Shown here piece after piece: positions 11,506 to 23,399 of a stretch of DNA of 64,000 nucleotides. The notes beneath the pieces were generated by a model. That model ran no database searches. It was not told the DNA's origin and was given only the letters and a program-made list of their open reading frames with translations. Numbering within the stretch: the first letter of the stretch is position 1; each line of letters opens with the position of its first letter. The stretch is from assembly GCF_030247185.1 (NCBI RefSeq), contig NC_080571.1, forward strand, positions 85,383,025 to 85,447,024, given 5' to 3'. The stretch comes from Malaya genurostris (lineage: Eukaryota; Arthropoda; Insecta; Diptera; Culicidae). The position numbers were made by a program, and so were the translations under genes.

Positions 11506-12415
11506 ACAGTTCGGCTGAAAAGTTCGTATCGTTTAATAGAAACACACATTTTTTTGCCAAAATTCGTTTTTATTATTCAACATAATTGCCATCAGAGGCG
11601 ATACAGCGGTTATAGCGATCTTCCAACTTTTCGATACCATTTTTGTAGTACGATTTGTCCTTTGCCTCAAAATAGGCCTCAGTTTCAGCGATTACCTCTT
11701 CATTGCTTCTATTTTTTTTTACCAGCGAGCATTTTCTTGAGGTCTGCGAACAGGAAAAAGTCACTGGGGGCCAAATCTGGAGAATACGGTGGATGAGGGA
11801 GCAATTCGAAGCCCAATTCGTTCAATTTCAGCATGGTTTTTCGTTGTTGTTTTTGATCGATTGTGAGCTCACGCGGCACCCATTTTGCACAAAGCTTTCT
11901 CATGTCCAAATATTCGTGAATAATATGTCCAACACGTTCCTTTGATATCTTTAGGGTGTCAGCTATCTCGATCAACTTCACTTTACGGTCATTGAAAATC
12001 ATTTTGTGGATTTTTTTCACATTTTCATCGGTAATAGCCTCTTTTGGACGTCCACTGCGTTCATAGTCTTCGGTGTTCATATGACCAGTACGAAATTTTG
12101 CAAACCACTTACGAATTGTTACTTCGCCCGGTGCAGAGTCTGGATAACACTCATCAAGCCATTTTTTGGTATCGGCGGCACTTTTTTTCATCAAAAAGTA
12201 GCGTTTCATTAACACACGAAATTCCTTTTTTTCCATTTTGGTCACAATAACAAAAGTAGCTTCACTCAAAATGCAATATCTCACAAACTAATAATCAGAC
12301 AGCTGTCAAATTCATACACGTATCGTTCGAAGGTTGGTACTAACTGAAAATGGTATGGATTTAATTTTAGTGGCGTCCTCTCATAGAAACGATACGAACT
12401 TTTCAGCCGATCTGT
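11506..12415 (-). mobile_element. Internally deleted mariner, irritans-like
   Basis: A 910-bp element with inverted ends ACAGWTCGGCTGAAAAGTTC (29 bp including the following GTATCGTTT) and TA on both sides (11504-11505, 12416-12417). It is inserted in the same Jockey gag fragment that carries the hAT copy. Confidence 0.9.
11573..12236 (-). pseudogene. mariner transposase, irritans-like, internal deletion
   Basis: It starts at ATG 12236 (MEKKEFRVLMKRYFL...). The N-terminal DNA-binding half is intact, with the WFAKFRTGHM and GRPKEAITDENVKK segments and the typical PRELTIDQKQQR linker. The protein then jumps directly to LNELGFELLPHPPYSPDLAPSDFF, so roughly 140 codons, including the first and second catalytic aspartates, are deleted. 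Only the third (SPDLAPSD) remains. A further frameshift in a poly-lysine run near 11710 separates the C-terminal tail (NRCIASDGNYVE, ending 11573). It is non-functional for catalysis but could still encode a DNA-binding protein. Confidence 0.9.
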
Positions 12416-12417
12416 TA

Positions 12418-12515
12418 AATGACGTTAAATCCAATAGACCTTTCACGGTTGTCTTGGAAGATTTATCGGATGACTAAAATACTAATGAATTCAAGGAATG
12501 CATTGTTTTTTTTTC
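12418..12515 (+). pseudogene. Jockey-type gag fragment, right part
   Basis: A continuation of the gag fragment from 9179, readable as DVKSNRPFTVVLEDLSDD, stop, NTNEFKECI. It resumes directly after the mariner TA. Together with 9040-9179 and 11480-11505 it shows that the three DNA elements entered a pre-existing retrotransposon fragment. Confidence 0.75.
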
Positions 12516-13855
12516 ATTTCCCAAGTAATGTTTATGAACAAATATCGATTATAATCAATAGGCTACGCTCTGGAATCCTTCAGGAACTTTCTCTAATACG
12601 CTTCAATCGATGATAACTAAACGAATTTAGAATACGTTTTATGATCTACGTACAATTTGGGTAGGAAGATTTTAAATAGTATAATGGTGCCGTGAACCTA
12701 ACACAATGTCACAGTATTAAATACGATTCAGACGAATAATCAACTATGGTTGCCACAAAAATTAATTTAAAAATTTCTTTTTTTTTTATACAATTCTTAT
12801 CCTTAAATAATGTATCCTCTTATTTTTTAAATATCTTATTAGGTATTTCGTCATTTATTATTCAATCTGCTCAATAATATTATTTAAACCAAACGAAATG
12901 CTATGAATTACAAAATAAGGTGTTATTTTTAAACACTTTGTTGATAATTTCATAACTATTTCGAGTTTTTTTTGTATCATTACATCATTTCTATTCAAAT
13001 TTAGCTATTGGATGAACTAATGGACACAGTCGGAATCAGAACTAAGTCTTAAAAGGCTCAATTATTAAATTGAAACTACAATTGTCTTTATGAAATGATA
13101 AAGAAGTTTCATGTAAGGAAGGTCACGACAAGTAAGAATCTCGCGAACTGGGACAAGAAGAGAAGAATTTCTTAAGCCGGATATTACTCACGTACTGGAC
13201 GTCGAAATGTTCCATGACGTGGACGTTGTGTGTCTCCATAAGAATATCTAACAATTAATTTTTGCGCTCCTGACTTGGCCAAGTAAAATCCTTTTTACTA
13301 CAAGAACAATTATTTAAAATGATCATTCAAATGTTCTGTCTAACTTTAAGTTCTTTTCTCTTTGGATCATTATAAGTTGAATGGCGCCAATAGTATTATA
13401 ATGCATTAAAAGTTTATTAATGTTTTAAAAAAATCATTTGAATGTTTTAAATTGAAATGCTCGTTCTTAAAAAATCGAGTGAAGATGAATTTCTTGTCTT
13501 TCTCAACAGAGTTCAAGAAATTCTTATTGCTAATGTAACGAAACATTTCCAGAATGACAAATTGAAAAGCAAATGACAAATCTTATACGGAGGCAAAAAT
13601 TGTGTATAAATGACCAAGTCAGGGTTTCACACAACGAATGTTTTCTATTGAAATAGTGACAGAAGAAAATCTGCTTTGATATAGTAAACCTTGCTGCTTG
13701 AGACGGATCAGGATCATTTCGCCGAAAACCATTTGGCCTAGAGCCGTTTTGCCGAAAGCCAATTCGACGAAAGCCATTTCGCGGAATGGGTCGAATACTT
13801 CAATTGTCTTAATATCTACACTGAAATTAATTCAAAATAAAGATAAATGGAAGGT
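12516..13855. other. No recognised gene; small subterminal-repeat motif at 13713-13790
   Basis: AT-rich DNA. The block at 13713-13790 has three or four spaced versions of TTTGCCGAAAGCCA/TTTCGCCGAAAACCA, resembling the subterminal repeats of a MITE type, but no pair of ends was found. Confidence 0.4.
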
Positions 13856-14790
13856 TATAAAGACTGTCCCAAAAAAATTGGACGCACTTTGATTTCGCTG
13901 TAAATAATTCACAAGTGTTAGATATTCAAATTATATTCGATATACTGATAATATTAGACTACAACAACAGAATATTATTCTCAACATTTGCTACTTAGCC
14001 GTTGTAGAATAGCTGGCGCACCTTCTTGCGAACGTTCCTCATTAAATTCCGTACAGACTTCTTGGCGACAAGTTTTGACACCTTTTTCCAATCTTTTTCG
14101 AACTGTTGAATGGTTTCGGCTGCCGAGACATGTTTCCTTCGTTAACGCCCAAAATTCCTCAAAGTGGTAGAAGTTGTAGGCAATTTTGTGGACTCTTGTC
14201 TTTTGGGACGAAAGTGACATTTTTGGTAGTATACCATTCTACCGTTGATTTCGAGTAGTGGCAAGAAGCAAGATCTGGCCAGAAGATAACAGGATCCTTG
14301 TGGCTTCGAATCGTGGGTAGAAGTCGTTTTTGTTAACATTGCTTGATGTATATTTCGCTGTTCATTGAAGCAGTGGTGAAGAAGGGTTTCGAAATCTTAC
14401 CGCAGCTACAAATTGCTTGCCAGACCATAGCTTTCTTACCAATTTTTTCTACTTCAATCGATGTCTCGGACTGGTTTGACACTTGCCCTTCTCGCACCGT
14501 ATAATATTGTGGTCCCGTAAGGATTTGTAGGTTTCGTCGTCCATGATTATGCAGTTCAAATTTCCAGCAAGAATCGTATTGTACAGCTTTCGAACCCTCG
14601 GCCTGATCGATGCGTCTTGTTTCGGACTACGTTTTGGTTGTTTCTGCTTCTTAAGCAACAAAGCATTTGCTTTAGTGTATCTACCAGGCAAATGTTTGCG
14701 GTATTGTCCGATAACTGTGTGTAAATGAAAAAATATCTAATGCCGCTTCGCCACATCGTTTTGTTCGTGTGCTGCCTAACTGAAACAAAT
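13856..14790 (-). pseudogene. D,D37E (ITmD37E-type) Tc1/mariner transposase, decayed
   Basis: The minus strand reads, in order: PKRSPKQDASIRPRVRKLYN, CIIMDDETY (first D), KKAMVWQAICSCG, NSEIYIKQC, RSHKDPVIFWPDLASCHYSK (second D), and finally EEFWALTK with the catalytic E. I count 37 residues between the second D and the E, so this is a D,D37E member. There is a stop after IKQC and a one-base frameshift just before the E. The tail is broken by further shifts. The 3' end of the element, AGACTGTCCCAAAAAAATTGG, is at 13861. No matching end was found on the other side, so the 5' part is truncated or degraded. Confidence 0.85.
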
Positions 14791-15740
14791 CAAATCAAAC
14801 ATGAAATTTTGTCCATCTTTCAATACCAAAGTTGAGCATCGAGATGGATTTCATTCATTATTACCTTTATTTTTCCTAATAGGAGTTCTTAATGTTAAGC
14901 ATACTTTATGAAATAACCGGTATACCTAAATGGTCGAATGAATTTACATTCAAGCAACTCTCTACTGGTTACTATTGAATTATAACTTTTCAAACATATT
15001 TCTTTTATGCGAGATACTTGGTTCTACCAGACCGAAGTCACGTTTGTTGAGAGCTTCAGTGTTGGTGATTGCCGAAAATTTGACAGAAGCTGCTATCTAT
15101 ATTGTATACAACATTTTCAAGCCGGTAGTAGATGCTACAAGAACTCGAGTCTCTCAATGCATGAACCATGAGAGAATTTGGCTACATTTCTTCGCTACAC
15201 TTCATACTCTGAATATTTCACGCCCTTAAAAAAAATTTACAGTCTGAAAATGATCGTTGCTGTGTAGAATTTCCCTAGAGAGAATCGTAAGTTGACAATT
15301 ATCGCAGAAAATCGAATCGATGATTTAACTTGATGATTCTCATACTAGGTTGCAATATTTCAAAACCCTTGTGCGGAGCATTCACAGACATTTTCGTAGA
15401 CACAACTAATACAAAGGTTATATGCACATAGTTAGAATAAGCGGCAATAGTAAAATGATTCTATCGCAATTATCAACTGCCTGTATAGAATCGGATCGCG
15501 AAACGAGAAAGGGCGACCGTTTGTTGCTTCAGAGAGGATCCCCATAGCAGCGTGCTAACCTTTGATTCTCAGAAATGTCATCGAGAGAATTCGGACTGGT
15601 GTCGATTCTATGTTAAATGAGCCATGCCGGGTTTTTATTGTTGCGATGATATCCGTCTCTCTTTGATGGCACTGATTCAATCGTGTGAAGAGTTACCAGT
15701 GAACGTTCTTTGATACGATAAAAGCCATCCTTGGAGAGCT
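14791..15740. other. No recognised gene or repeat
   Basis: An 84-codon ORF at 14975-15229 (+) has no motif I recognise and no splice signals that persuade me. The rest is AT-rich noncoding sequence. Confidence 0.35.
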
Positions 15741-15744
15741 TATT

Positions 15745-16625
15745 ACTCAGTCAGACTATGACTCAGATCATTTAGTGATAAGATTCCGAATTTTAAATAA
15801 ATGTTTATTTTATTTGAAAACGTTTTCATACAATTTATGTATATCGTTTTAAATCAAGAATGGTCTTATGGTCAATTTTTTTTTCATCACAGAATTTATT
15901 TTGTGTTAACGATCTAAATTTCGATATTATACCTGCATCTTCAGAGCGAAACGACTACAAAATATTTTGACGAGAAACCAATTGACTAAAAATTCAGCTT
16001 TAATTTATGAATAATTAAAAAAAGGAATAATTACTCAAATTTGTTTTGTATTCAAGTACCACAGAACTAATTGGTTATAGTTCAGCTCTCACATTGAAAA
16101 TCTTCTGACATTGTTACAACAATTTATCAGTTCCAAAAGCTTAGACTAAATTAGAGTATTTGGCATCTGATTTTCGAATAAATCAAATAAATCAAACGAT
16201 TCAAATGATAAAAGTTAATAGTTCTTCTGATTTTACAGCTGCAGATTTTACTTCTATTTAGAATCTCTCCTTCAAGGATCGTATACAAGGAATCTACATG
16301 GAGTTTTTTAACTGCATTAAATGATTACACCTCTTATAAAAAGAAATTTCATGCTTTGTCTTAGCACCAAATTATTAAACAAATATTCAGACCAGCCATG
16401 CTGTACTTGGTGCCAATCTGGCCAAGTTTTTGTTACACCAGGAAAAAAAAAACACATCAAAGGATTCAGAATAGCATCTTAAAATTTATCCTGAAGTGTA
16501 CAACAGTTAATAAGTTAGCTTGTAATTTTTCGGCTACATTCCACACGACAAGCAGGTTTGCAATTTTCTCTATAACAGAAATCACAGAATTGAGGAGGCA
16601 AATCATGTCCTGATGGTACTCATAT
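15745..16625 (+). pseudogene. Degraded Jockey ORF2 / 3'UTR remnant
   Basis: At 15747-15795 SDYDSDHLVIRFRIL resembles the endonuclease motif DFDSDHLPVTFRLSNE of the 41-43 kb Jockey ORF2. At 16378-16490 KQIFRPAMLYLVPIW and KKTHQRIQNSILKFILK match its reverse transcriptase tail. Bases 16550-16612 match that element's 3' untranslated sequence (AGAATTGMGGARGCAAAT). Most of the reverse transcriptase between these points is missing. It has sense-strand orientation and is a dead copy. Confidence 0.75.
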
Positions 16626-17500
16626 AAACGATAGAGCAAATCCGGATAGAAGTGATTTGCACACCAATAACAAATTTTATTATAAAACAAACATCTCAAT
16701 GGTACAAATTAACACTATTTAGTTTGAAAATAGAGTTAAAATATAAAAATTCATAACAAAGCCTGCATGACAAAAAAACAACAAAAGACAAAACTCTGTC
16801 ATTATAATATTAAAGCAGTAACAAAATATTTATAGGAGACGATTCTTAGTATTGTAGTATTCAGAATAGAATAATATTTTAAGCACTCATCTTTTCTAAT
16901 TCTGATGCAGTTTATACAATAGTATTTCATTTGAAGATATAACTACTGGATCAATTGAACTTAATGAAACTAGAGCAGCTCATCAATAACGAAATAAGCT
17001 ATAATAACAAATTTTGATGCTAAAAGATATTGGATCTACCCAGGAAAAGTCACTTTAGACTGACCTATTGAATTGAAATCTTGACGATGTAAAATGACAT
17101 TCTCATTCTAATAAATAATACGTATATATGAAAAAAATACAATTTAAAACTCTCAACTGGACAATGCTGATGCCAGACTTAACGTATTGAAATAAGTGTT
17201 GCCATATTTCAAAACTTATCGAGCAATCTTCGTATCAAAGAACAATCAGAGTGTCAAACGGAACGATATTTGTTTTGCATAGTAGATGAATTGCCAACAA
17301 GTAGTATAATGATTGCAATACAGAAAGCATAAGAAAAACCTTGAGCTTACTTCTATGGACAATATACATACGTTTTTTTCCCTTTGGGATCATCTTTCCA
17401 ACGGTACAGTAGAAAAACAATCTTCGAAGAAATGGTTTTATCAAACCGGTGTAATAAGTAAACATTTCAGTGACAATATATCTTTGACGCAGCTCATCGT
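16626..17500. other. No recognised gene or repeat
   Basis: Very AT-rich. Only chance ORFs are seen. Confidence 0.4.
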
Positions 17501-17529
17501 TAAATGGACCGAAGTCCTAATTTATTCGA

Positions 17530-18300
17530 CAAATTTTTAGTTCACCGAATAACAACGCACATCCGCCATCTCTGCGAACACACGCCCGCGTGGCCAAACG
17601 AGAGTGTCAGCATAACAGCAGGGGAGTGCCTGAGCTATAGCCGTGTACGTGTGAGCTTGAGCGCACCGATCGCACTCCGCTTCCTGTCGGGTTACGGAAA
17701 GGGAGGGTCGTACGGAAAAGTGCTGGTGGAAAATTGCAAAACATGCGAGAGAATAACGAGAGGGATTAGGTAAAAAGGCATCGCATTGTTTATAGTTTTC
17801 ATTCTGCCTTTCGCACGGTGCTCTTCGAGTGATATTTAAATGGGAAAAGACACGACAAGTTACCGGAATTGGTGAACATTTAGCAAAACTTTCAATTTCC
17901 ATCTTGTTCTAGAAGACGTTTATGATTGTCGACACTGGTGAAACATAAAGCAGAAGTTATTTTGACTCGACCGAGAATGAAGTGGTAAAACAGCACAGTG
18001 TACTTGCTCTTCCGAAAGTCGCAACGAATCCTGTACAGACTTTAAGGCTGATGGAAACAATGGTGAGTACTATCGAGGGGAAAAACTTTCAAGGATAAGA
18101 GGCACGAAATGGGAGCAAAAGGGGTCAGAGGACAACAACAAGTTTTCGATGTGCTGTGCACGAGTGCTCTCTTCCTAAGTGAAAACATTTAATTGCGCTG
18201 AATGGCATAATATCGGAACAAGGACACGGCACGACGGGAATTGCTGTAGGGAGATTGATGCTACTGTTGCTGCTACATACTGTTTATGTTGCTTGTAATT
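17530..18300 (+). other. Non-repetitive GC-richer region with a donor-like site; possible first exon of a host gene
   Basis: The stretch stands out by CpG content and lack of repeat motifs. Near its right side, AACAATG is followed by GTGAGTAC (18063), a strong splice-donor consensus. If real, the exon would end at 18062, with a short upstream ATG (ATGGAAACAATG) on the plus strand. No acceptor, downstream exon or recognised protein is visible, so a role as the leader exon of a gene with a long first intron is only an inference. Confidence 0.25.
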
Positions 18301-18580
18301 ACAAACTTGACGATAAACGATGATTGAAACTTGAACACACCCGTGCCTCTCGTCGTCTTTCCCGAATCATTCTTGGAGAATTTGATAAAATGCCGTTGGT
18401 CCCGTTCTCTTGGGAATGGAATTTTGTTTGAAGTGGTTCTGTTTTTGCTGGCTGGTGCACGGCAATTTTCTTAAAGCCACAAAGAGGTAAAATCCTTTTA
18501 TTATGGTCCTATAGAAAATTGAAAAAAAATTAGAATCGGCTTCCGGTCAAAAAGTTTTACTGTTTTCAGTAGGTTTTGAC

Positions 18581-19124
18581 TTTCTTAAGGCATAAAAGTT
18601 AGCTTCCGACAATCTTGAATAACTGCGAATAGCTGCTTCGTTAATTAGAACAACGCGTGTTTGATTTGTCTACTTGCAGTTAGAATTTGGAACATAACAT
18701 GGACAATTTCGGAGTGGTTCGGGAATGTTAATGGGTTTCGAAAACAATTGAGCCGGAATCAATTGTTGAATTTAGGTTGTAACTCAGTTTCATACCTCAA
18801 ATGGTTTATTTCATACACCTACAAATGGATTTTTTTTTCTAAATAATCTATCTTTCTTAAGGCATAAAAGTTAGCTTCCGACAATCTTGAATAACTGCGG
18901 ATAGCTGCTTCGTTAATTAGAACAACGCGTGTCTGATTTGTCTACTTGCAGTTAGAATTTGGAACATAACATGGACAATTTCGGAGTGGTTCGGGAATGT
19001 TAATGGGTTTCGAAAACAACTGAGCCGGAATCAATTGTTGAATTTAAGTTGTAACTCAGTTTCATACCTCAAATGGTTTATTTCATACACCTACAAATGG
19101 ATTTTTTTTTTCTAAATAATCTAT
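18581..19124 (+). repeat. Tandem duplication, two 272-bp units
   Basis: Unit 1 (18581-18852) and unit 2 (18853-19124) both start TTTCTTAAGGCATAAAAGTT and end CTAAATAATCTATC. They differ at only a handful of positions, so the duplication is recent. No coding potential or similarity to other repeats in the window was noticed. Confidence 0.92.
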
Positions 19125-19164
19125 CTGTAAAATAAAGAGTTTACTATTATAGCATAGCTCTAAA

Positions 19165-19785
19165 ACTTATTTATTTACGCGTACACTCCTCTCAAAACAA
19201 CCTTCAGTGAATCTGCAATTTGAGCTATCAAGGAGACGTTTCACTGCCGAATCGTTCGATGTATTTCATACATCAAAGTTAATGACTTAATTGCGATAAA
19301 ATCTTTGGCGTAGTGACAAGATGCCAATTCAGGTCACACTAGCGCAGTGTTTTGGATGCGTAGCGTAGGAATGGTTACAATAGATCTTCAGGAATTGTTC
19401 ACTGCCTTGTTTACCACTGCATAATGTCTGCCAAACCAAATATGTTCTTGGGATGCTTGTCCTCCTTCTTCGTCCTCAAATGCTCCTCTACGCCGTTCCG
19501 TTTCATGTCAGAATAAAAGGAGGTTCCGAGAAGCTGCTTAAAGTCTTCCAGTACATTAGTTTCGTTGTCCATTATCACGCAGGAAATATTTATCACATAT
19601 TCGCGTTACACGCACGATACAAGTTGGAAACATTTTTATTTTCCTAGCCACAGTACGTACCGAAAGCTCTGATCTCTTCTGCAATATTTGCTTCATTTTC
19701 GCGTCCTTCTGGTGATGCATAACACCATCTTTTGACACCATCTTCAATCTAAAAGCTTGTAGTATCACCAAAAACAATTTTTCAC
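19165..19785 (-). pseudogene. D,D37E transposase remnant
   Basis: The minus strand reads ELSVRTVARKIKM (helix-turn-helix region), CVIMDNETNVLEDFKQL (first catalytic D), then in a shifted frame VWQTLCS, and further on LASCHYAKDF. The residue at the second catalytic position reads E instead of D (CCTGAATTGGCATCT). Several frameshifts and an internal deletion between the DNA-binding and first catalytic parts make it clearly dead. It abuts the TA of the next element. Confidence 0.7.
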
Positions 19786-19790
19786 AATTA

Positions 19791-20306
19791 CAGTCTGCTA
19801 CATAATAGCGTGGTCACGATTACTCGCGATCGGTAAAATGGAATGGAGCATTTTTCCAAAATGAGTACCGCGTACGCTACGCACTTCGAAGCAGTTTTTT
19901 TGTGCTCGCACCCGAAAGGTTCCAAAATGACCCAAGCTGCCGCGGCGAAATACATGGAAAAATCGAAACAGTTTGTGAGTAAGTGTGTGAATCGTTTTAA
20001 AGAGGTGAAAAATGTCGACGACTCTGTCGGTGTATTGTTGGAAAAAGACGAAAAAGTGATTTGTGACCTGTTTTTGAAGAATCTGACATTAACTTTACGC
20101 GAAGGTGCTTCGAAATTGATAAAAAAGGTTTAAATATATCCTACGGAACTATTCGCAAGCCATTATTAACGCTGAAGGGGATTGGACTTGCTATAAATGT
20201 ATTTGCATGCAAGTTTTTGATCTAATAAAACAATATTCTAAAGTATTTTCATGTTGAGTCTTTTAATTTTCTCACAACAGTGACCACGCTTTTTTGTAAC
20301 AGACTG
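19791..20306 (+). mobile_element. Short Tc1-like element retaining only the DNA-binding domain
   Basis: A 516-bp element with inverted ends CAGTCTGYTACA..AGCGTGGTCAC, TA on both sides (19789-19790, 20307-20308). The plus-strand ORF (19843-20133, better start at ATG 19861) reads MSTAYATHFEAVFLCSHPKG and AAAAKYMEKSKQFVSKCVNR, the N-terminal helix-turn-helix region of a Tc1-like transposase. It then breaks by frameshift (KKxGLNISYGTIRK). The entire catalytic domain is deleted. Confidence 0.85.
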
Positions 20307-20308
20307 TA

Positions 20309-20630
20309 ACAGACATGTGTTCATCAGTCTGCGAAATATTTCACACGTTAATAAAGTATTCCCAGAGATATATGTTGCAATATACTATGATAAGCATTAC
20401 ACTTTAGGATGGGCTTTAATTTACAAGCCATAAGCCATTTCGCACCCTCTCATTCTGCTACTAACGATAGCACCCAGTCACGCCATTCTATAGACCAATT
20501 GTCATCATAGACACACGGGGAGGCATTGGATAGGAACTTGTGAGGACTTAGTCATCTCACCATTTGACGGCCTATATTTTATCGCTTATGAGTATTATAA
20601 TAAAACCATTTTTTGCAACAAAAAGCTGTT
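20309..20630. other. No recognised gene or repeat
   Basis: A spacer of about 320 bp between two elements. Nothing is recognised. Confidence 0.4.
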
Positions 20631-21820
20631 CCTAATCCATCTAGGGGTGTAAAAATTCCCTGCTTCGTCATCGATACATGGCTACCCCGTGAGGCCTCAG
20701 TTCGTTCGGCATAACGCCTTTTGGCATAAAGCCATTAGACATTAATGGCTATTTGACATAGTGGTCATTTGGCATAATAGTCATTTGACATAACATTTAC
20801 AAATCTTTTGTTCTGCGATAGTCATTTGGTATAATACAATTTGCTGCTTAATACAATTGATTCTAATTTACAGAGATTTTGAAAGGTCTAATGCGGCTAT
20901 GTTACGTCTTTTTTAATAAACTGCTGCCCGACTTCGCTGACGCTCGTGCGGACTTATTTGAGGGATAGCGGGTTTTAGCCGTTTTTAACGCGGTTTTTTT
21001 ATGCGGATTTTCGAAGTTACGCGGTCCCAAAGTTCCAATCGATATAGGAAAAAATCTTTGAGATTACACCGGACCTTGACGTTTTATGCTTTTCTAAGAC
21101 ATTTGGTATAAACAAATCTTTACTTCTACGGATTTCCGAAGTGACTTGGTTTTTTTGCGCGTGTATCATCGAAATATTTGGATCGAATATAAAAATCACA
21201 TGTTTCGTTCGAGTTTTCATTACAAAACATCACTCGATCGAAATATTGCGAGTCCAATAATTATTATGCCCAAAATGACCATTATGCCAACTGACAATTA
21301 TGATAAATGACTGCTATGCCAAACGGGCCGCCCCCCATCGACAAAGTTTCATTAAAATATTTTTTGCTTTTATATTGATATAAGGTCGGATACACCATTA
21401 TATCACGGGAGCTGTAAGTAACCGCCATTTGAATTTCAGTAGTTTTCAAACGAGTCTAAGTTTGTTAAAATCGGTTTACCAATCACGAGAAAATAGAACG
21501 GAAAGGAAAAGCGCGTTTAGTTTATTGAAATCGGACCAGCCATCTTGAGAAAAGTGAACGAAAAAAACGCGTTTTGTCGGTTGCGTCACTTATACCATTA
21601 TTTCTCTGGAATCAGAAGACACAGTCATTTGATCTTCGAACTAAATCAATCTTCGAGCAAATTGAGCTCGAAAAAAATTCGTTGAAAGGTTCACACATAC
21701 AGATACTTTCCGATCTCGTTGCGCTCTGTAGAATGGTAGATAACACTATGTGTCTCCGAGGCTCCGTTCGAAAGTCGGTTTTCCATCAATTCTATTACCT
21801 TTCTATAGAGAAAGGAAAAA
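20631..21820 (+). mobile_element. Copy of the CCACCTAGTGG / GAGAAAGG repeat family with a nested MITE
   Basis: It begins CCTAATCCATCTAGGGGTG and ends ATTACCTTTCTATAGAGAAAGG, matching the ends of the 10.1-11.3 kb repeat although the interior is diverged. The interior includes the recurring phrases TTAAAATCGGTTTACC and CATCTTGAGAAAAGTGAACG. It is interrupted at about 20701-21335. Confidence 0.65.
20701..21335. mobile_element. MITE with repeated TTTGGCATAAT subterminal motifs
   Basis: The left end is CGTTCGGCATAACGCC, followed by several spaced CATTTGGCATAATAGT-type motifs. The right end is the inverse (ATGCCAAACGGGCCG), preceded by ATTATGCC motifs. The interior shares GCGAGTCCAATAATTATTATG with 22748-22770. 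The last 150 bp recur at 22709-22840. Confidence 0.6.
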
Positions 21821-22708
21821 ACAATAAGATGCAAAAACTTCTATTTTATGCTACTCTACAAAACATTTCGAGCATGCTAAGGCTGTGAACCATCTCGCGG
21901 TTAATTTTAACTTTTGGTTGAAATCTGACATTTTGAGAAACAAAAAAAAACCTTCAAACGACGGATATTGTAAATTTACCGCCCAAAATTAAACTATGTC
22001 AACCGATCAAACCGCCATCTGTATATCATTGCCGGTGTTATCAGATTTCTGTTGTCGGATTTGTATGGAATGTGGGAAAATTAACAAGTCAATCGTGTGA
22101 TTCAAGCTGAAAATCTTAAATAGGTTTGCAGCAAACCCATTCGTGAGCGATTATTTTATTTTACTTTTTCAGTAGTGGTGTGTCATCGTGAGGATATTTT
22201 TGCGACCGTGCTATAAACGTATGTAGATATAACTACGAGGAGTAAATAAATTGCGAGGAGGATCTATTTGGTATTTTATTATTTTGGTCAGGGAGTAGAT
22301 ATTGACATTTCTTCGTATCGCGTAAGGCGTTGTTGTTCGGTTGATGATAATCGATTGATCTTGCCAGTATTACGACTGTCTACTAAAAACAAAACACAGA
22401 GCACAACTAATTAAAATTAATAGCAATGAATGAATTAAATGTACGAAATGTTTTTTTGAGTGTCCAATTGATTCCCTACCACTTCTTCCTGAACATCATT
22501 TTTGTACAATTAACGGTTTTCGAGTTACAACGATTTAAAAAAGGCAATTTTTGCGAAATGCAAAAATACATACGTCGTTTTAAAAAATCAGTCGTGAGTC
22601 GGATTGACCACTCAATCGGTTCAAAACTTATGGTTTGCCATACTGAAGCCATGTGCAAAGTTTCATCCAAATCGGAAAAGGTCGGTATTTCGATCGAATA
22701 GTAAAGTC

Positions 22709-23341
22709 ACATATTTCGTTTGAGTTTTCTTTACATAACATCAAAATATTGCGAGTCCAATAATTATTATGCTAAATGACAATTATGCCAAATGGTTATT
22801 ATGCCAAATGACCTTATGCCAAACGGGCCGCTCCCCATCAACACAGTCGCATCGAAAAAATCATTTTTACCTTTATATTGAGATAAATTCGGACACTAAT
22901 TTGGGCTTATTTTGACACAAACGCCTCATATTTTATCACGGGATCCGTGAGAGACAGCAAATTAAATTTTGCACGTGTTTTATGAATCAATAGTAGCTTT
23001 CAAATGAGCATAAGTTTTTTGAAAATAGAATGGAGAGAAAAAGCTAATTAGTTACGACACTTTTACCAATATATCTCCGAATTGAGAAATTACAGCCATT
23101 TGATCTATAAAACCTGATCAATGATCCAATAGCAGCATTTAAAGTCCCAGCCATTTGATCTTTGAACTAAATCAATCTTCGAGAAAATTGAGCGGTAAAA
23201 AATCGTTAAAAGGTGCACATATACAAATACACACACAGATATTTCCCGATTTCGTTGAGCTGAATCAAATGGGTCTCCGAGGCTCCGTTCGAAAGTCGGT
23301 TTTCCAGCAATTCTATTACCTTTCTATAGTGAAAGACAAAA
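22709..23341 (+). repeat. Second copy of the 21.19-21.82 kb segment
   Basis: The same order of parts as 21190-21820: MITE right end (ATTATGCCAAATGG, CAAACGGGCCG), then the repeat-family 3' part with CATTTGATCTTTGAACTAAATC, CTCCGAGGCTCCGTTCG and CCTTTCTATAGTGAAAG. The two segments lie 1.5 kb apart in direct orientation and are clearly diverged. Confidence 0.7.
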
Positions 23342-23399
23342 ACAAAAACCTATTTTTTATGCTACTCTAGAAACATTTCGAACATGAGGGGCTGGGGTC

